DNA of 64,000 nt, from the NCBI RefSeq assembly GCF_001552215.1, contig NZ_BCQT01000018.1, forward strand, positions 62,001 to 126,000. The letters are read 5' to 3'. Origin of the DNA: Actinomadura macra NBRC 14102. Lineage in GTDB: Bacteria > Actinomycetota > Actinomycetes > Streptosporangiales > Streptosporangiaceae. Shown here one piece after another: positions 17,109-25,411 of this stretch. How positions within the stretch are numbered: position 1 is the first letter of the stretch; every line of letters starts with the position of its first letter. A program made the position numbers and the translations under genes. The notes below the pieces were generated by a model, which worked only from the letters and a program-made list of their open reading frames with translations, ran no database searches and was not told the DNA's origin.

Positions 17109-18587
17109 CTACTCCGGGGTCGGTTCGTAGGGGATGCGCAGGGCGGAGATGTTCTCCTGCTCGCGTGGCACGTTGGCCCGCACCTCGATCGGGGAATTGC
17201 CCGACCGGATCCAGAACCCGATGCTCAGCTTGCCGCCCGTGAGGTCGCGATAGTCGTCGCCCTCGACGAAATCCGAACCGACCAGCTCGGTGTAGCGCTG
17301 CCATTCCTGGTTCGGTTCGAGGCGGAACGTCTTGAAGACCTCGCGGCGCTGGAGCACCTCTTTGTCCCCGTCGAAGTTCCAGTCGAAGATCACGGAGATG
17401 CTCGCTTCGGGATCGCCGTTGGAGCGGACCCAGAAGTCGAAGGTCGGCTCGGTTCCCGCCTGGTAGATGTCGTGCAGGCCGCAGATGGTGAACCTCACGG
17501 GGCTGTAGGTGCACTTCCATTCGTGGCCCGTCTGCGCGAAGCCGGGGCTCTCGACGGGAATCGTCCGGCTGGTGGCCTGTTCCTCCGCCGGGGCGGGCTC
17601 GGGCCACGGCCCCGCCTTGTTCAGGTAGAGGAGGTGGTGCCCGGGGCCACCGAGCGGACGTCCTTGGCCGTCGCCCTGCCCCTCGCCCTCGCCCCCGCCC
17701 TCGTTCTCCCCGCCGTCACCGGCAGGCGGGGCGGCGGGGGCCTGCTTCGGCTCCTGGTCCGGCGCCGGAGCCTTGGCGGACGGCTGGTTGTCCGGGAGGC
17801 TGAGCGGGTTCCCCACCGGGACCATCCCGCCCTCGCGTGCCTTCGAGCCGAACTTGGGATCGAAGGTGAACCACGCGATGGTGAACGCCAGCGCGGACGT
17901 CAGCAGCAGCCCCATCAGGCCCAGCAGCCAGCGCGGCATGATCGCCTGCTGGAGGAAGACCCCCTCGACCTCGACCGGTTCCACGCCGGAGCGCAGGACG
18001 TTCACCTTGTAGGGATGCGACTCGCGGCTGCCGAACCAGGTGATGGCGCCCGGTTTGATCCGTCCCCGGACCCACGCCGCCCGGCCGGGCTCGACCTGCA
18101 CGTTGGCCGGGGACAGCTCGAAACCGAGCTGCCCGCCGTTGTCCTTGCCGGTCAGCGACGCGGTCAGCCGGGTGTTGCCGAGATTGTCGACGGCGAACCT
18201 GGGCTTGCCGCGGAACCGGCCCCGCACGGTGTGCGGCAGCAACTCCGCCCGCACCTCGGTGAACGGCGTCACCGTCAGGTGCCCCTCCACGACGGTCTTG
18301 TCCCCCGGCTGCTCGGTCGGGATCACGTCCACCGCGAACGGATGCCCGCCGGCCGTCGCGTCCGGAGTGCGCGGCGGCCGAAAGGTGATCTCGGTCGAGC
18401 CGGTCGTCCCCGGGTAGAGCCGCAGCGTCCGCGGCTCCACCTCCGCCCACACCGCGGGCTCGCCGGCGACCGCGATCCGGTACTCCTCCACCAGGTCGGT
18501 CGTGTTGCGCAGCCGCAGGGTGACCGTCACGGCGCCGCCGGGATCCACGGTGGCCGACGCCGGATCGAGCGAACTCCAAATACTCAC
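17109..18587 (-). CDS. CIS-associated single-pass membrane protein with Ig-like and C-terminal extracytoplasmic domains
   Basis: GTG 18587 (encoding SIWSSLDPASATVDPG) is chosen, although no good ribosome-binding site is visible. The longer in-frame start at 18722 adds a low-complexity Arg/Ser stretch and runs into the promoter region. About 492 aa: two Ig/alpha-sandwich-like domains (AVTVTLRLRNTTDLVEEYRI, later TVRGRFRGKPRFAVDN), one transmembrane helix near 240-262 (WLLGLMGLLLTSALAFTIAWF), a Pro/Gly/Glu linker, and a C-terminal domain of about 150 aa with two Cys (WKCTYSP, TICGLHD). A comparable membrane protein in Streptomyces CIS loci has been implicated in membrane attachment of the particle. 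This gene is the natural candidate for that role, but equivalence is inferred from topology and location. Confidence 0.75.
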   Translation of the reverse strand: MSIWSSLDPASATVDPGGAVTVTLRLRNTTDLVEEYRIAVAGEPAVWAEVEPRTLRLYPGTTGSTEITFRPPRTPDATAGGHPFAVDVIPTEQPGDKTVVEGHLTVTPFTEVRAELLPHTVRGRFRGKPRFAVDNLGNTRLTASLTGKDNGGQLGFELSPANVQVEPGRAAWVRGRIKPGAITWFGSRESHPYKVNVLRSGVEPVEVEGVFLQQAIMPRWLLGLMGLLLTSALAFTIAWFTFDPKFGSKAREGGMVPVGNPLSLPDNQPSAKAPAPDQEPKQAPAAPPAGDGGENEGGGEGEGQGDGQGRPLGGPGHHLLYLNKAGPWPEPAPAEEQATSRTIPVESPGFAQTGHEWKCTYSPVRFTICGLHDIYQAGTEPTFDFWVRSNGDPEASISVIFDWNFDGDKEVLQRREVFKTFRLEPNQEWQRYTELVGSDFVEGDDYRDLTGGKLSIGFWIRSGNSPIEVRANVPREQENISALRIPYEPTPE

Positions 18588-18632
18588 CGATCGGACTCTA
18601 GGCAGGCGCGGAAACCGCTGGAATGACCGCTC

Positions 18633-18650
18633 GTGCACCCTCGGGTGCAC
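18633..18650. promoter_or_regulatory. Perfect palindrome in the divergent promoter region upstream of the sheath gene
   Basis: GTGCACCC-TC-GGGTGCAC is an 8+8 bp inverted repeat with a 2-bp centre. It lies 46 bp from the reverse membrane-protein start and 235 bp before the sheath gene, in the only non-coding gap (18588-18884) between the two CIS transcription units. It could be an operator for a dimeric regulator or a short hairpin near a transcript start. No further promoter elements are assigned in this gap. Confidence 0.4.
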
Positions 18651-18884
18651 GCTCGCCTGCCCTCGCCTCGCCTGCCCGGAGCGCTCCCGGCCCGTCCGCA
18701 CGACCGGTTCCTGCGATGACACCGCTCGCGGGCGCCGGACCGGTCAGTGCCCCGCCACCCGGTCGTGGCCGCACGGGCACCGCACGGTGCCCTTCGAATG
18801 GGACGAACGGACGTTTCGGAGCGGCACGGCGGAGCGGCATGGTTTTCGGAGAACTCAGACCACTCAACGGGGGAGTAGCTGCCC

Positions 18885-20444
18885 ATGCCTACGTATCTGT
18901 CGCCCGGCGTCTACGTCGAGGAGGTGGCCAGCGGATCCCGCCCGATCGAAGGGGTGGGGACGTCCGTGGCGGCCTTCGTCGGCTTCGCGCCGACCGGCCC
19001 CCTGAACGACCCCGTGCTGATCACCAACTGGTCGCAGTACATCGCCTCGTTCGGGGACTTCACCGACGGCTACTACCTGGCCCAGGCCGTGTACGGGTTC
19101 TTCAACAACGGCGGCACGACCTGCTACGTGGTCCGCGTCGGCGGGGCGGCGGAGAACGGCGAGAGCGACGCGTCCAAGCAGCTGACCGCCCCCGCGCCCA
19201 CCCGGCTCGGCGGGTTCCACGTCGCGGCCGTCCCCTCCGCGGCCACCGGGACCATCTCGGTGGAGGTCGCCGACATCGAGGGCGGCGACAAGACCGCGGA
19301 GAAGGCCGATGACCGCTTCAAGCTCGTGGTCAAGATCGACGACAGCGTGGTCGAGAGCTTCAACGTGTCGATCAGGAAGAACACCCGCACCTACATCGTC
19401 ACCCAGGTGAAGGAGCGCTCGAAGCTCATCACCGTGACCGAGGCCGCGCCGGCCGGGCAACTGGTCCGGCCGGACAACCAGAGCGTGACCCTGGCCGCCC
19501 CCGCGGCACCCGCCGCGCCCACCGCCGACGGCCAGGCGATCGGCCCCGAGCACTACCTCGGCGACCCCGCCGACCGCACCGGCTTCGGCGGCCTGGAGGC
19601 CCTCGACGCGATCACCATGGTCGCGGCGCCGGACCTGATGAGCGCCTACCAGCGCGGTGCCATCGACCTGGAGGGCGTCAAGGCCGTCCAGCTCGGCATG
19701 ATCGCGCACTGCGAGCTGATGGGCGACCGGGTGGCCATCATCGACCCGCCGCCCGGCCTGAACGCCCGCCAGGTCTACGAGTGGCGGCAGGAGACCGCCG
19801 GGTACGACTCGCGCTACGCCGCCCTCTACTACCCGTGGATCAAGGTCTTCGACCCGTCCTCCGGGCAGACCGGGATGATCCCCCCGAGCGGCCACCTCGC
19901 CGGCATCTGGGCCCGCAGCGACGCCGAGCGCGGCGTGCACAAGGCCCCCGCCAACGAGGTCGTCCGCGGCGCCGTGGACCTGCACCTCCAGGTCACCAAG
20001 GGAGAGCAGGACCTGCTCAACCCGATCGGGGTGAACTGCATCCGCTCGTTCCCCGGCCGCGGCGTGCGGGTGTGGGGCGCGCGCACGCTGTCCTCCGACC
20101 CGGCCTGGCGCTACCTGAACGTCCGCCGCTACTTCAACTACCTGGAGGAGTCGATCCTGATCGGCACCCAGTGGGTGGTGTTCGAGCCGAACGACCACGC
20201 GCTGTGGGCCCGGATCCGCCGCAACATCTCCGCCTTCCTGGTCACCGAGTGGCGGGACGGCGCGCTGTTCGGCGCCAGCGCGGAGGACGCCTTCTACGTC
20301 AAGTGCGACGAGGAGACCAACCCGCCCGAATCGGTCGATCTGGGCCGGGTGGTCTGCGAGATCGGCGTCGCGCCGGTCAAGCCCGCCGAGTTCGTCGTGT
20401 TCCGGCTGGCGCAGATCTCCGGCGGCGGCGAGCTCGAAGAGTAG
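18885..20444 (+). CDS. Contractile tail sheath protein
   Basis: ATG 18885 follows GGGGGAG. The 519-aa protein begins with the sheath signature MPTYLSPGVYVEEV, then PIEGVGTSVAAFVGFA and the TCYVVRVGG strand. The C-terminal sheath core contains GIWARSDAERGVHKAPAN, VRVWGARTLSSDP and YLNVRRYFNYLEES, as in phage-like sheath subunits of subtilisin-like fold. The subunits wrap the inner tube and contract to drive it through a membrane. Only one sheath gene is present, whereas Photorhabdus PVC loci have several. A middle insertion (about 85-215) is variable in the family. It opens the structural operon. Confidence 0.95.
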   Translation: MPTYLSPGVYVEEVASGSRPIEGVGTSVAAFVGFAPTGPLNDPVLITNWSQYIASFGDFTDGYYLAQAVYGFFNNGGTTCYVVRVGGAAENGESDASKQLTAPAPTRLGGFHVAAVPSAATGTISVEVADIEGGDKTAEKADDRFKLVVKIDDSVVESFNVSIRKNTRTYIVTQVKERSKLITVTEAAPAGQLVRPDNQSVTLAAPAAPAAPTADGQAIGPEHYLGDPADRTGFGGLEALDAITMVAAPDLMSAYQRGAIDLEGVKAVQLGMIAHCELMGDRVAIIDPPPGLNARQVYEWRQETAGYDSRYAALYYPWIKVFDPSSGQTGMIPPSGHLAGIWARSDAERGVHKAPANEVVRGAVDLHLQVTKGEQDLLNPIGVNCIRSFPGRGVRVWGARTLSSDPAWRYLNVRRYFNYLEESILIGTQWVVFEPNDHALWARIRRNISAFLVTEWRDGALFGASAEDAFYVKCDEETNPPESVDLGRVVCEIGVAPVKPAEFVVFRLAQISGGGELEE

Positions 20445-20486
20445 AGCACCTTCCCCATCAGCCACCCTTAGTCACAAGGAGAGACC

Positions 20487-20939
20487 ATGGCACGGTTCGA
20501 CAAGGCCGACTCCGCGGCGGCGCACAACTTCGGACTGCAGATTGACGGCGTGATGGTCGAGTATCTGCACAAGGTGTCCGGGCTCGGCCAGAAGCAGGAC
20601 GTGATCGAGTTCAAGCAGAACTCGGCGCAGGGGCACCCGACCACCGGGAAACTCCCCGGCGTCTCCCAGGCGGGCGAGTGCCAGGTCGTCCGCGCCACGA
20701 CGGGCAGCAAGGTGTTCTCGGACTGGATCAAGCAGTCCTTCAAGGGCAACATGGCCCAGGCCCGCAAGAACGCCACCATCATCCAGATGGACTACGAGAG
20801 CAACCCCGTCAGGCGCTTCAACCTGCGCAATGCCTGGTGCTGCGACCAGCAGTTCGACGACCTGGAAGCGGGCAGCACCACCCCGGTCACCGAGACGGTG
20901 ACCATCACCTATGAAGAGATGACGATCGAAGAAAGCTGA
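20487..20939 (+). CDS. Inner tube protein (T4 gp19/Hcp-like)
   Basis: ATG 20487 is preceded by AAGGAGAGA. The 150-aa protein has the tail-tube fold pattern: NFGLQIDGVMVEYLHKVSGL, then VIEFKQN and GEVCQ-like strands around QAGECQVVRATTG, a central helix FSDWIKQSF, and C-terminal strands ETVTITYEEMTIE. It forms the hexameric rings of the inner tube propelled by sheath contraction. It is 42 bp behind the sheath gene and overlaps the next start by one base, as expected for stoichiometric co-expression. Confidence 0.93.
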   Translation: MARFDKADSAAAHNFGLQIDGVMVEYLHKVSGLGQKQDVIEFKQNSAQGHPTTGKLPGVSQAGECQVVRATTGSKVFSDWIKQSFKGNMAQARKNATIIQMDYESNPVRRFNLRNAWCCDQQFDDLEAGSTTPVTETVTITYEEMTIEES

Positions 20940-21343
20940 TGCGTCGCTCTTCTGCCACCACTGGCTCGGCCCCGATGCGGACGGAGTTCGCCTTCGAGCT
21001 CCCGCGCGGGTACATGGACGAGACCGGGACGCTCCATCGTGACGGCGCGATGCGCCTCGCCACGGCCAAGGACGAACTGGTCCCCCTCCAGGACGTGCGC
21101 GTGCGGGAGAACCCGCCCTACCTCTCGGTGGTGCTGCTCGGCCGGGTGATCACCCGGCTGGGCACTCTCCCGCAGGTCCATGACGGCATCGTGGAGGGCA
21201 TGTTCGCCTCCGACCTGGCGTTCCTTCAGGACTTCTACCGTCAGATCAACGCCGAGGGGCACACCCTGGCCACCGTGGCCTGCCCGTCCTGCGCGGAGTC
21301 CTTCGAGGTGGACTTCGCCGGGAGCCGCCTGGGGGAATCGTGA
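20939..21343 (+). CDS. Putative tail assembly chaperone, first protein (phage E/G position)
   Basis: ATG 20939 overlaps the tube gene stop; ATG 20975 (MRTEFAFELPRGYMD) is an internal alternative. About 134 aa and mostly soluble. It shows EFAFELPRGYMDETGTLHRDGAMRLAT, a beta-hairpin layout, then VVLLGRVITRLGT and a C-terminal CPSC pair that may bind a metal. Position between tube and long protein, size, and the tight -1-frame overlap with the next tiny gene match the E/E' or G/GT chaperone pairs of contractile and siphophage tails. I recognise it as a conserved CIS accessory type but cannot assign a biochemical function from motifs. Confidence 0.65.
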   Translation: MRRSSATTGSAPMRTEFAFELPRGYMDETGTLHRDGAMRLATAKDELVPLQDVRVRENPPYLSVVLLGRVITRLGTLPQVHDGIVEGMFASDLAFLQDFYRQINAEGHTLATVACPSCAESFEVDFAGSRLGES

Positions 21344-21483
21344 CGTACCCGCCGGAACGCCTGCATCACGAGATCGCCTACCTCGCCTACCACTTCCACT
21401 GGTCGCGCGAGGAGATCATGGACTTGGAGCACCCGGACCGGCGCCGGTACGTCACCCAGATCGCCTCCTTTGTGAGCGGCTGA
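21340..21483 (+). CDS. 47-aa protein resembling phage P2 GpE-type tail chaperone extension
   Basis: GTG 21340 overlaps the previous stop (GTGA), and the frame is -1 relative to the preceding gene. The product contains IAYLAYHFHWSREEIMDLEH, close in pattern to the P2 GpE family (an Ala-rich helix, then F-H-W-p-x-x-E-i). In P2-like phages the equivalent sequence is made as a C-terminal extension of the upstream chaperone through a -1 ribosomal frameshift. Here the run CTGGGGGAAT just before the stop could allow P-site slippage, or the GTGA overlap could allow reinitiation. The gene is short but its motif, spacing and conserved placement support it. Confidence 0.7.
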   Translation: MTYPPERLHHEIAYLAYHFHWSREEIMDLEHPDRRRYVTQIASFVSG

Positions 21484-21486
21484 CCC

Positions 21487-24400
21487 TTGGGCATCCGCGA
21501 CTTGTTCTCCCGGCGTCCCCGCCCGGCGGCGACCCCGGACACTCCCGACGGCCCCGACGCCGGCTGGCGCACCCTGCCGGCGTCGAGCCGCCCATCCCCG
21601 ATGGGCACGATCTCCAACGCCTCTTTCGGCACGACCCTGTCCACCTGGCAATCCCCCTCCTTCTCGGGAGTGATCACCCCCCGGATCCGCCTGGACGCGC
21701 CGAGCAGCGTTACGCAGGACCCACCCCGCCCGATTCAGGCCGGCTCGTCCCCGCCGATGCCGCTGGCCCCTCCGCCGTCCGATCCGGAGCCGCCACCGGC
21801 GACCGGCCTTGGCTCGCGTCCCGCGACACCCCTGACCACGGCCCGGGACGTGAGCCGGCCGACCCGCCAGGTCCGCGCGCTCAAGCCCCGGCCACCGGCA
21901 CCGTCCGCTGACACGCCGGTCCAACGCAGCCAGGAAGGCCCGCCCGCGGACGACCAGGGCGGCAGTGCCGGGCCTGAACCGACCAACGAACCAGCACCGC
22001 CGTCCGGACCAGGCGCGGGCGCGTCCGCGCCTCCAACCGCCAGGCGTCCGGTGCAGCGCATGCCAGCCCGCGAAGGACGACCTGCTCGGCGCGCGGGCCG
22101 GCACACCCCTCCGCCGGCATCACCGGAAGCCCCCACGGGCCCGCCAGCCCAGCGCTCCACAGCAAAACCGCCTTCGCCGGGTCAGCCGGTAGAAACGCAG
22201 GGAGGCCCGACCGGGCAGCCCATCCCGCCCGATGGCTCGGTTGTGCCGGGGGAGCGTGGTGTCGGTCGGCCCCCGCGGCCGGTACAGCGGCCGCTGCAGA
22301 CGTCCGGTGTGGAGGAGCACGCGGATGTGTCTTCTCCGCCTGTTCGGTCGGATGGGAGTGGACGTGGTGCCGAGGTCACGTCGTCCTCTCCACCGGGGGC
22401 GGGGCGTCCGGTTCAGCGTTCGGTTGAGGCTTCCGCTACAAGCAAGCCCGCAGGCGGGTCTAGCCCCGCTTCGCCGGGGAGGCCGGCGGTAGCGAGGGAG
22501 GGAGGAGAGCGTGGGGTTGGTCGGCGCGCGCCGCAGTCCGGGCGGCCGGTTCAGCTTCCGAAACAGGCTTTGACCGAAGGGAAGCCTGCGGACGGGGCCG
22601 CCCCTGGCGCGCCGGTTGAGATGTCGGGGCATGGTCGGGAGAGCGCCTCGTCTGTGCTTCCCGAGTCCGAGCTTCCGGTTCAGCGTTCGCGGTCGGGTTC
22701 GGGTGGGGCTGTTCCGACGGAGCAGCCCGTCCCGCCTGCTGGCTCGGTTGTGCCGGGGAAGCGTGCGGACGCGTCTTCTCTGCCTGTTCGGTCGGATGGG
22801 AGTGGACGCGGTAACGAGGGCACTTCGTCTTCTCTGCCGGGGGCGGGGCGTCCGGTTCCGCGTTCGGCAGTTGCTCCGAGCAGGGACAGGCCGGCGGACG
22901 AGTCCAGTCTCGTTTCGCCGGGGAGGCCGGTGGCGGCGAGGGAGGCAGCAGAGCGTGGGGTTGGTCCACGCGCGCCTCAGTCCGAACTGCCAGTTCAGCC
23001 TCCGCAGCAGGCTCTGGCCGAGGGCAAGCCCGCGGACGACACCCGACCCGCTTCGCCGGTTAGGACGGTTGTGCCGGGTGAGTTGCCAGGGCGTGGTGGG
23101 GAGAGCGTCCCGTCTGTACGTCCCGAGTCCGAGCTTCCGGTTCAGCGTGCGCGGTCGGCGTCGGGTGGGGCTGTTTCGACGGGGCAGCCTGCCACGCCCA
23201 GTGGTTCGGTTGTGCCGGGGGAGCCGCGGGAGCGTGGTGTCGGTCGGCCCCCGCAGCCTGTTCAGCGTTCGGTGCGGCCCCCAGGAGTGGAGGAGAGCGC
23301 GGACGCGTCATCTGCGCCTGTTCGGTCGGATGGGAATGGACACAGTGGTGAGGGCGCTTCGTCTCCTCTGCCTGGGGCGGGGCGTCCGGTTCAGCGTTCG
23401 GCAAGTACTCCGAGTAGGGACAAACCGGAGGACGGGTCCAGTCCGGGTCCGGCGGGGAGGCCGGCGGTAGCGGGGAAGCCGGAAAGGCGTGGTGGCGGTC
23501 GTCCGGGTGCGCCGAGCGAGGTGTCGGGGCGTGGTGTGGAGGGCGCCCCAGCCTCCCTTCCGACGTCCCGGCCCGAGCGTTCGGGCTCGAAGGTCCCGCC
23601 GCCGGCACGGCGTGCCGGGCTGGGTGCGCCGTTGCCTGCGGTCCCGACTGCCGGGCCTCCGGTTCAGCGCGGGGTCGGGCAGCGTGATGCGGCGGAGCGC
23701 GGCTCTGCCCCATCAGGCATGCGCCCACCCGCTGGAGCCTTGCCGCCGGAGACAGACGGCCCGGCCGGGACGGAGATTCAACGGGCGGCCGTACGGCCGG
23801 GGCCCGTCCAGCCGGTTCAGCGTCCGGGCGCGGAAATCCTCACGGGTGACGGGACGGCGGAACCGGGTGCACCAGTCGCGCCGCCCACCGTCGTCCGAAC
23901 AGGGCGGCACGGGAGCCTGACCTCGACCGTCTCGGGGGGACCGGCGGAGCCGGTGAATACAGGGTCAGCCGAGACTCCGGGGGCCGGCCCTGCCTCGCGA
24001 CCGGCGCGGCGAGCGGGGCTGGGCGCGCCGGTCCAGCGCTCGATGGCAGGGCCGGGGACGTCCGCGTCCTCCCTGCCGGCCCGAGACCTTGGGCCTGCCG
24101 CGCCCTCGCCCGTCGCGACGCCGACGGAGGAGTCTTCCGATTCGGGTGTTCCGTCACCCGAACCCCCGATCGCCGAGCAACCGGCTCGGCGTCCGGTGGG
24201 CAGGGCTCCCGTCCGGGCGGTGGCTTCACCTTCCCTGGTCCGGGCCGGGCACGGGTCCGGTGCACCGCGGCCGGGACGGGCGGAAGCCGTCCGTCCGGTC
24301 CAGCGATCGACGGCGGGCGGTGTCGCCGGTCGGCCTGTTCGCAGAGTCGTCCGACCTGACCTGGGCGGCGAGGCCCCGTCACAGAGCGCGCCCGTCGCCG

Positions 24401-24972
24401 AGTCCGTGCCTGAAGACGGGGCCGATGCGGCCCCGTGGACGGCTCGGCCCCTGACCAGAACCGCCGGTGCGGCCGCGCCGGCCGTACTCAGGCGGCGTGT
24501 CGAGATCGCCGGTGCGGTTCGGCCGACCGCTTCGGCGGCACCGCCGGTCCAGCGCGTCGCGGCATCCCCGAGCACGGCCGCGCCGCCCGGTCCGGTACGC
24601 CAGGCACCCGGAATCCGACCCGTTCCGGAGATGCCCGGCGCCGGTCCGGTGGCCTCCCCTCGCCACCCCGTCGAGAGGGGGGCCACCGGGTCCGTCGCCG
24701 TTCCCGCACCCGCGCCACCGGTGCAGCGCCGGGAGGCGGCACTGCCACCGCCTCCGCCTTCGCCTCCGCCGAAAGCGCCGTCTCCTTCACCCGCGCCTTC
24801 ACCCGCGCAATCGACCTCGCAGCAGCAGGGCCGGGCAGGGGGACGGCCGGACGACGCCGAGCTGGACGAGCTCGCCCGGCGCCTGATCGGGCCGCTCTCG
24901 CGGTTGCTGCGGGCGGAGTTGCGGACGGACCGGGAGCGGGTCGGGCGATTGCGCGACCTGCGGACCTACTGA
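21487..24972 (+). CDS. 1161-aa disordered PVQR-repeat protein in the tape-measure position of the CIS operon
   Basis: TTG 21487 lies 3 nt after the preceding stop. The N-terminus (MGIRDLFSRRPRP) carries a short basic helix. Residues about 60-1100 are Pro/Ser/Gly/Arg-rich and predicted disordered, with roughly 19 variants of a P-V-Q-R motif (RPVQRSVE, LPVQRSRS, QPVQRSVR and degenerate RPVPRS, LPVQPP). Larger near-repeats are built around SDGSGRG, GAGRPVQRS and ESELPVQR. A charged helical tail follows (DELARRLIGPLSRLLRAEL). Gene order sheath-tube-chaperones-this-LysM-spike mirrors phage tails where the tape measure sits. Length-setting ruler, internal cargo or scaffold are all possible. GC-rich direct repeats at DNA level imply copy-number change. 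Confidence 0.8.
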   Translation: MGIRDLFSRRPRPAATPDTPDGPDAGWRTLPASSRPSPMGTISNASFGTTLSTWQSPSFSGVITPRIRLDAPSSVTQDPPRPIQAGSSPPMPLAPPPSDPEPPPATGLGSRPATPLTTARDVSRPTRQVRALKPRPPAPSADTPVQRSQEGPPADDQGGSAGPEPTNEPAPPSGPGAGASAPPTARRPVQRMPAREGRPARRAGRHTPPPASPEAPTGPPAQRSTAKPPSPGQPVETQGGPTGQPIPPDGSVVPGERGVGRPPRPVQRPLQTSGVEEHADVSSPPVRSDGSGRGAEVTSSSPPGAGRPVQRSVEASATSKPAGGSSPASPGRPAVAREGGERGVGRRAPQSGRPVQLPKQALTEGKPADGAAPGAPVEMSGHGRESASSVLPESELPVQRSRSGSGGAVPTEQPVPPAGSVVPGKRADASSLPVRSDGSGRGNEGTSSSLPGAGRPVPRSAVAPSRDRPADESSLVSPGRPVAAREAAERGVGPRAPQSELPVQPPQQALAEGKPADDTRPASPVRTVVPGELPGRGGESVPSVRPESELPVQRARSASGGAVSTGQPATPSGSVVPGEPRERGVGRPPQPVQRSVRPPGVEESADASSAPVRSDGNGHSGEGASSPLPGAGRPVQRSASTPSRDKPEDGSSPGPAGRPAVAGKPERRGGGRPGAPSEVSGRGVEGAPASLPTSRPERSGSKVPPPARRAGLGAPLPAVPTAGPPVQRGVGQRDAAERGSAPSGMRPPAGALPPETDGPAGTEIQRAAVRPGPVQPVQRPGAEILTGDGTAEPGAPVAPPTVVRTGRHGSLTSTVSGGPAEPVNTGSAETPGAGPASRPARRAGLGAPVQRSMAGPGTSASSLPARDLGPAAPSPVATPTEESSDSGVPSPEPPIAEQPARRPVGRAPVRAVASPSLVRAGHGSGAPRPGRAEAVRPVQRSTAGGVAGRPVRRVVRPDLGGEAPSQSAPVAESVPEDGADAAPWTARPLTRTAGAAAPAVLRRRVEIAGAVRPTASAAPPVQRVAASPSTAAPPGPVRQAPGIRPVPEMPGAGPVASPRHPVERGATGSVAVPAPAPPVQRREAALPPPPPSPPPKAPSPSPAPSPAQSTSQQQGRAGGRPDDAELDELARRLIGPLSRLLRAELRTDRERVGRLRDLRTY

Positions 24973-24982
24973 ACGGAATGCG

Positions 24983-25411
24983 ATGACGATGAAGAAGAAG
25001 GATCCCGGCTCGACGCTGTACTTCAAGCTGACGATCGACGGGGAGAGCCTGGGGAACTTCAACGGATGCGAGGGGCTCGCCGCCCAGGTGGACATCGAAC
25101 AGCGGGAGGAGGGCGGCAACAACGGGTACGTGTGGCAGCTGCCGTCCCGTGTCAGGCACTCCAACGTCCGGTTGACCAGGCCGATCAACCAGGAGACGAC
25201 CCGGGTGATGGCCTGGATCTCCTCGGTGACGACCGGGATCCGCCGGCCGACGGCGCAGATCGAGGCGCTGCGGGCGGACGGGTCGCTGGTCGCCCGGTGG
25301 GGGCTGCTGGACGTGGTGCCGGTGAGCTGGACGGGACCGACGCTCGATCCCGCGAGCCCCGCGGTGGCGACCGAGGTGCTGGAGATCGCGCACCACGGGT
25401 TCACGGGCTGA
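24983..25411 (+). CDS. Second tube-like protein (Pvc5-type tube initiator, gp19 fold)
   Basis: ATG 24983 (ATG 24989 also possible), 142 aa. It contains STLYFKLTIDGESLGNFNGCEGL, EQREEGGNNGYVWQLPSR and a C-terminal VATEVLEIAHHGF strand, characteristic of the phage tail tube family and of the second, baseplate-proximal tube protein of eCIS particles. It differs clearly from the main tube protein at 20487-20939 and is adjacent to the LysM gene, as in other eCIS loci. The likely role is joining the tube to the spike hub. It overlaps the LysM gene by one base (TGATG). Confidence 0.9.
   Translation: MTMKKKDPGSTLYFKLTIDGESLGNFNGCEGLAAQVDIEQREEGGNNGYVWQLPSRVRHSNVRLTRPINQETTRVMAWISSVTTGIRRPTAQIEALRADGSLVARWGLLDVVPVSWTGPTLDPASPAVATEVLEIAHHGFTG

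Noticed and set aside
19781..20545. Forward alternative frame within the sheath gene
   Set aside because: Arg/Pro-rich shadow of the sheath C-terminal domain.
22460..22969. Several long open frames on both strands inside the PVQR-repeat gene
   Set aside because: Repetitive GC-rich codons leave all six frames open; only the forward frame from 21487 joins to conserved ends.
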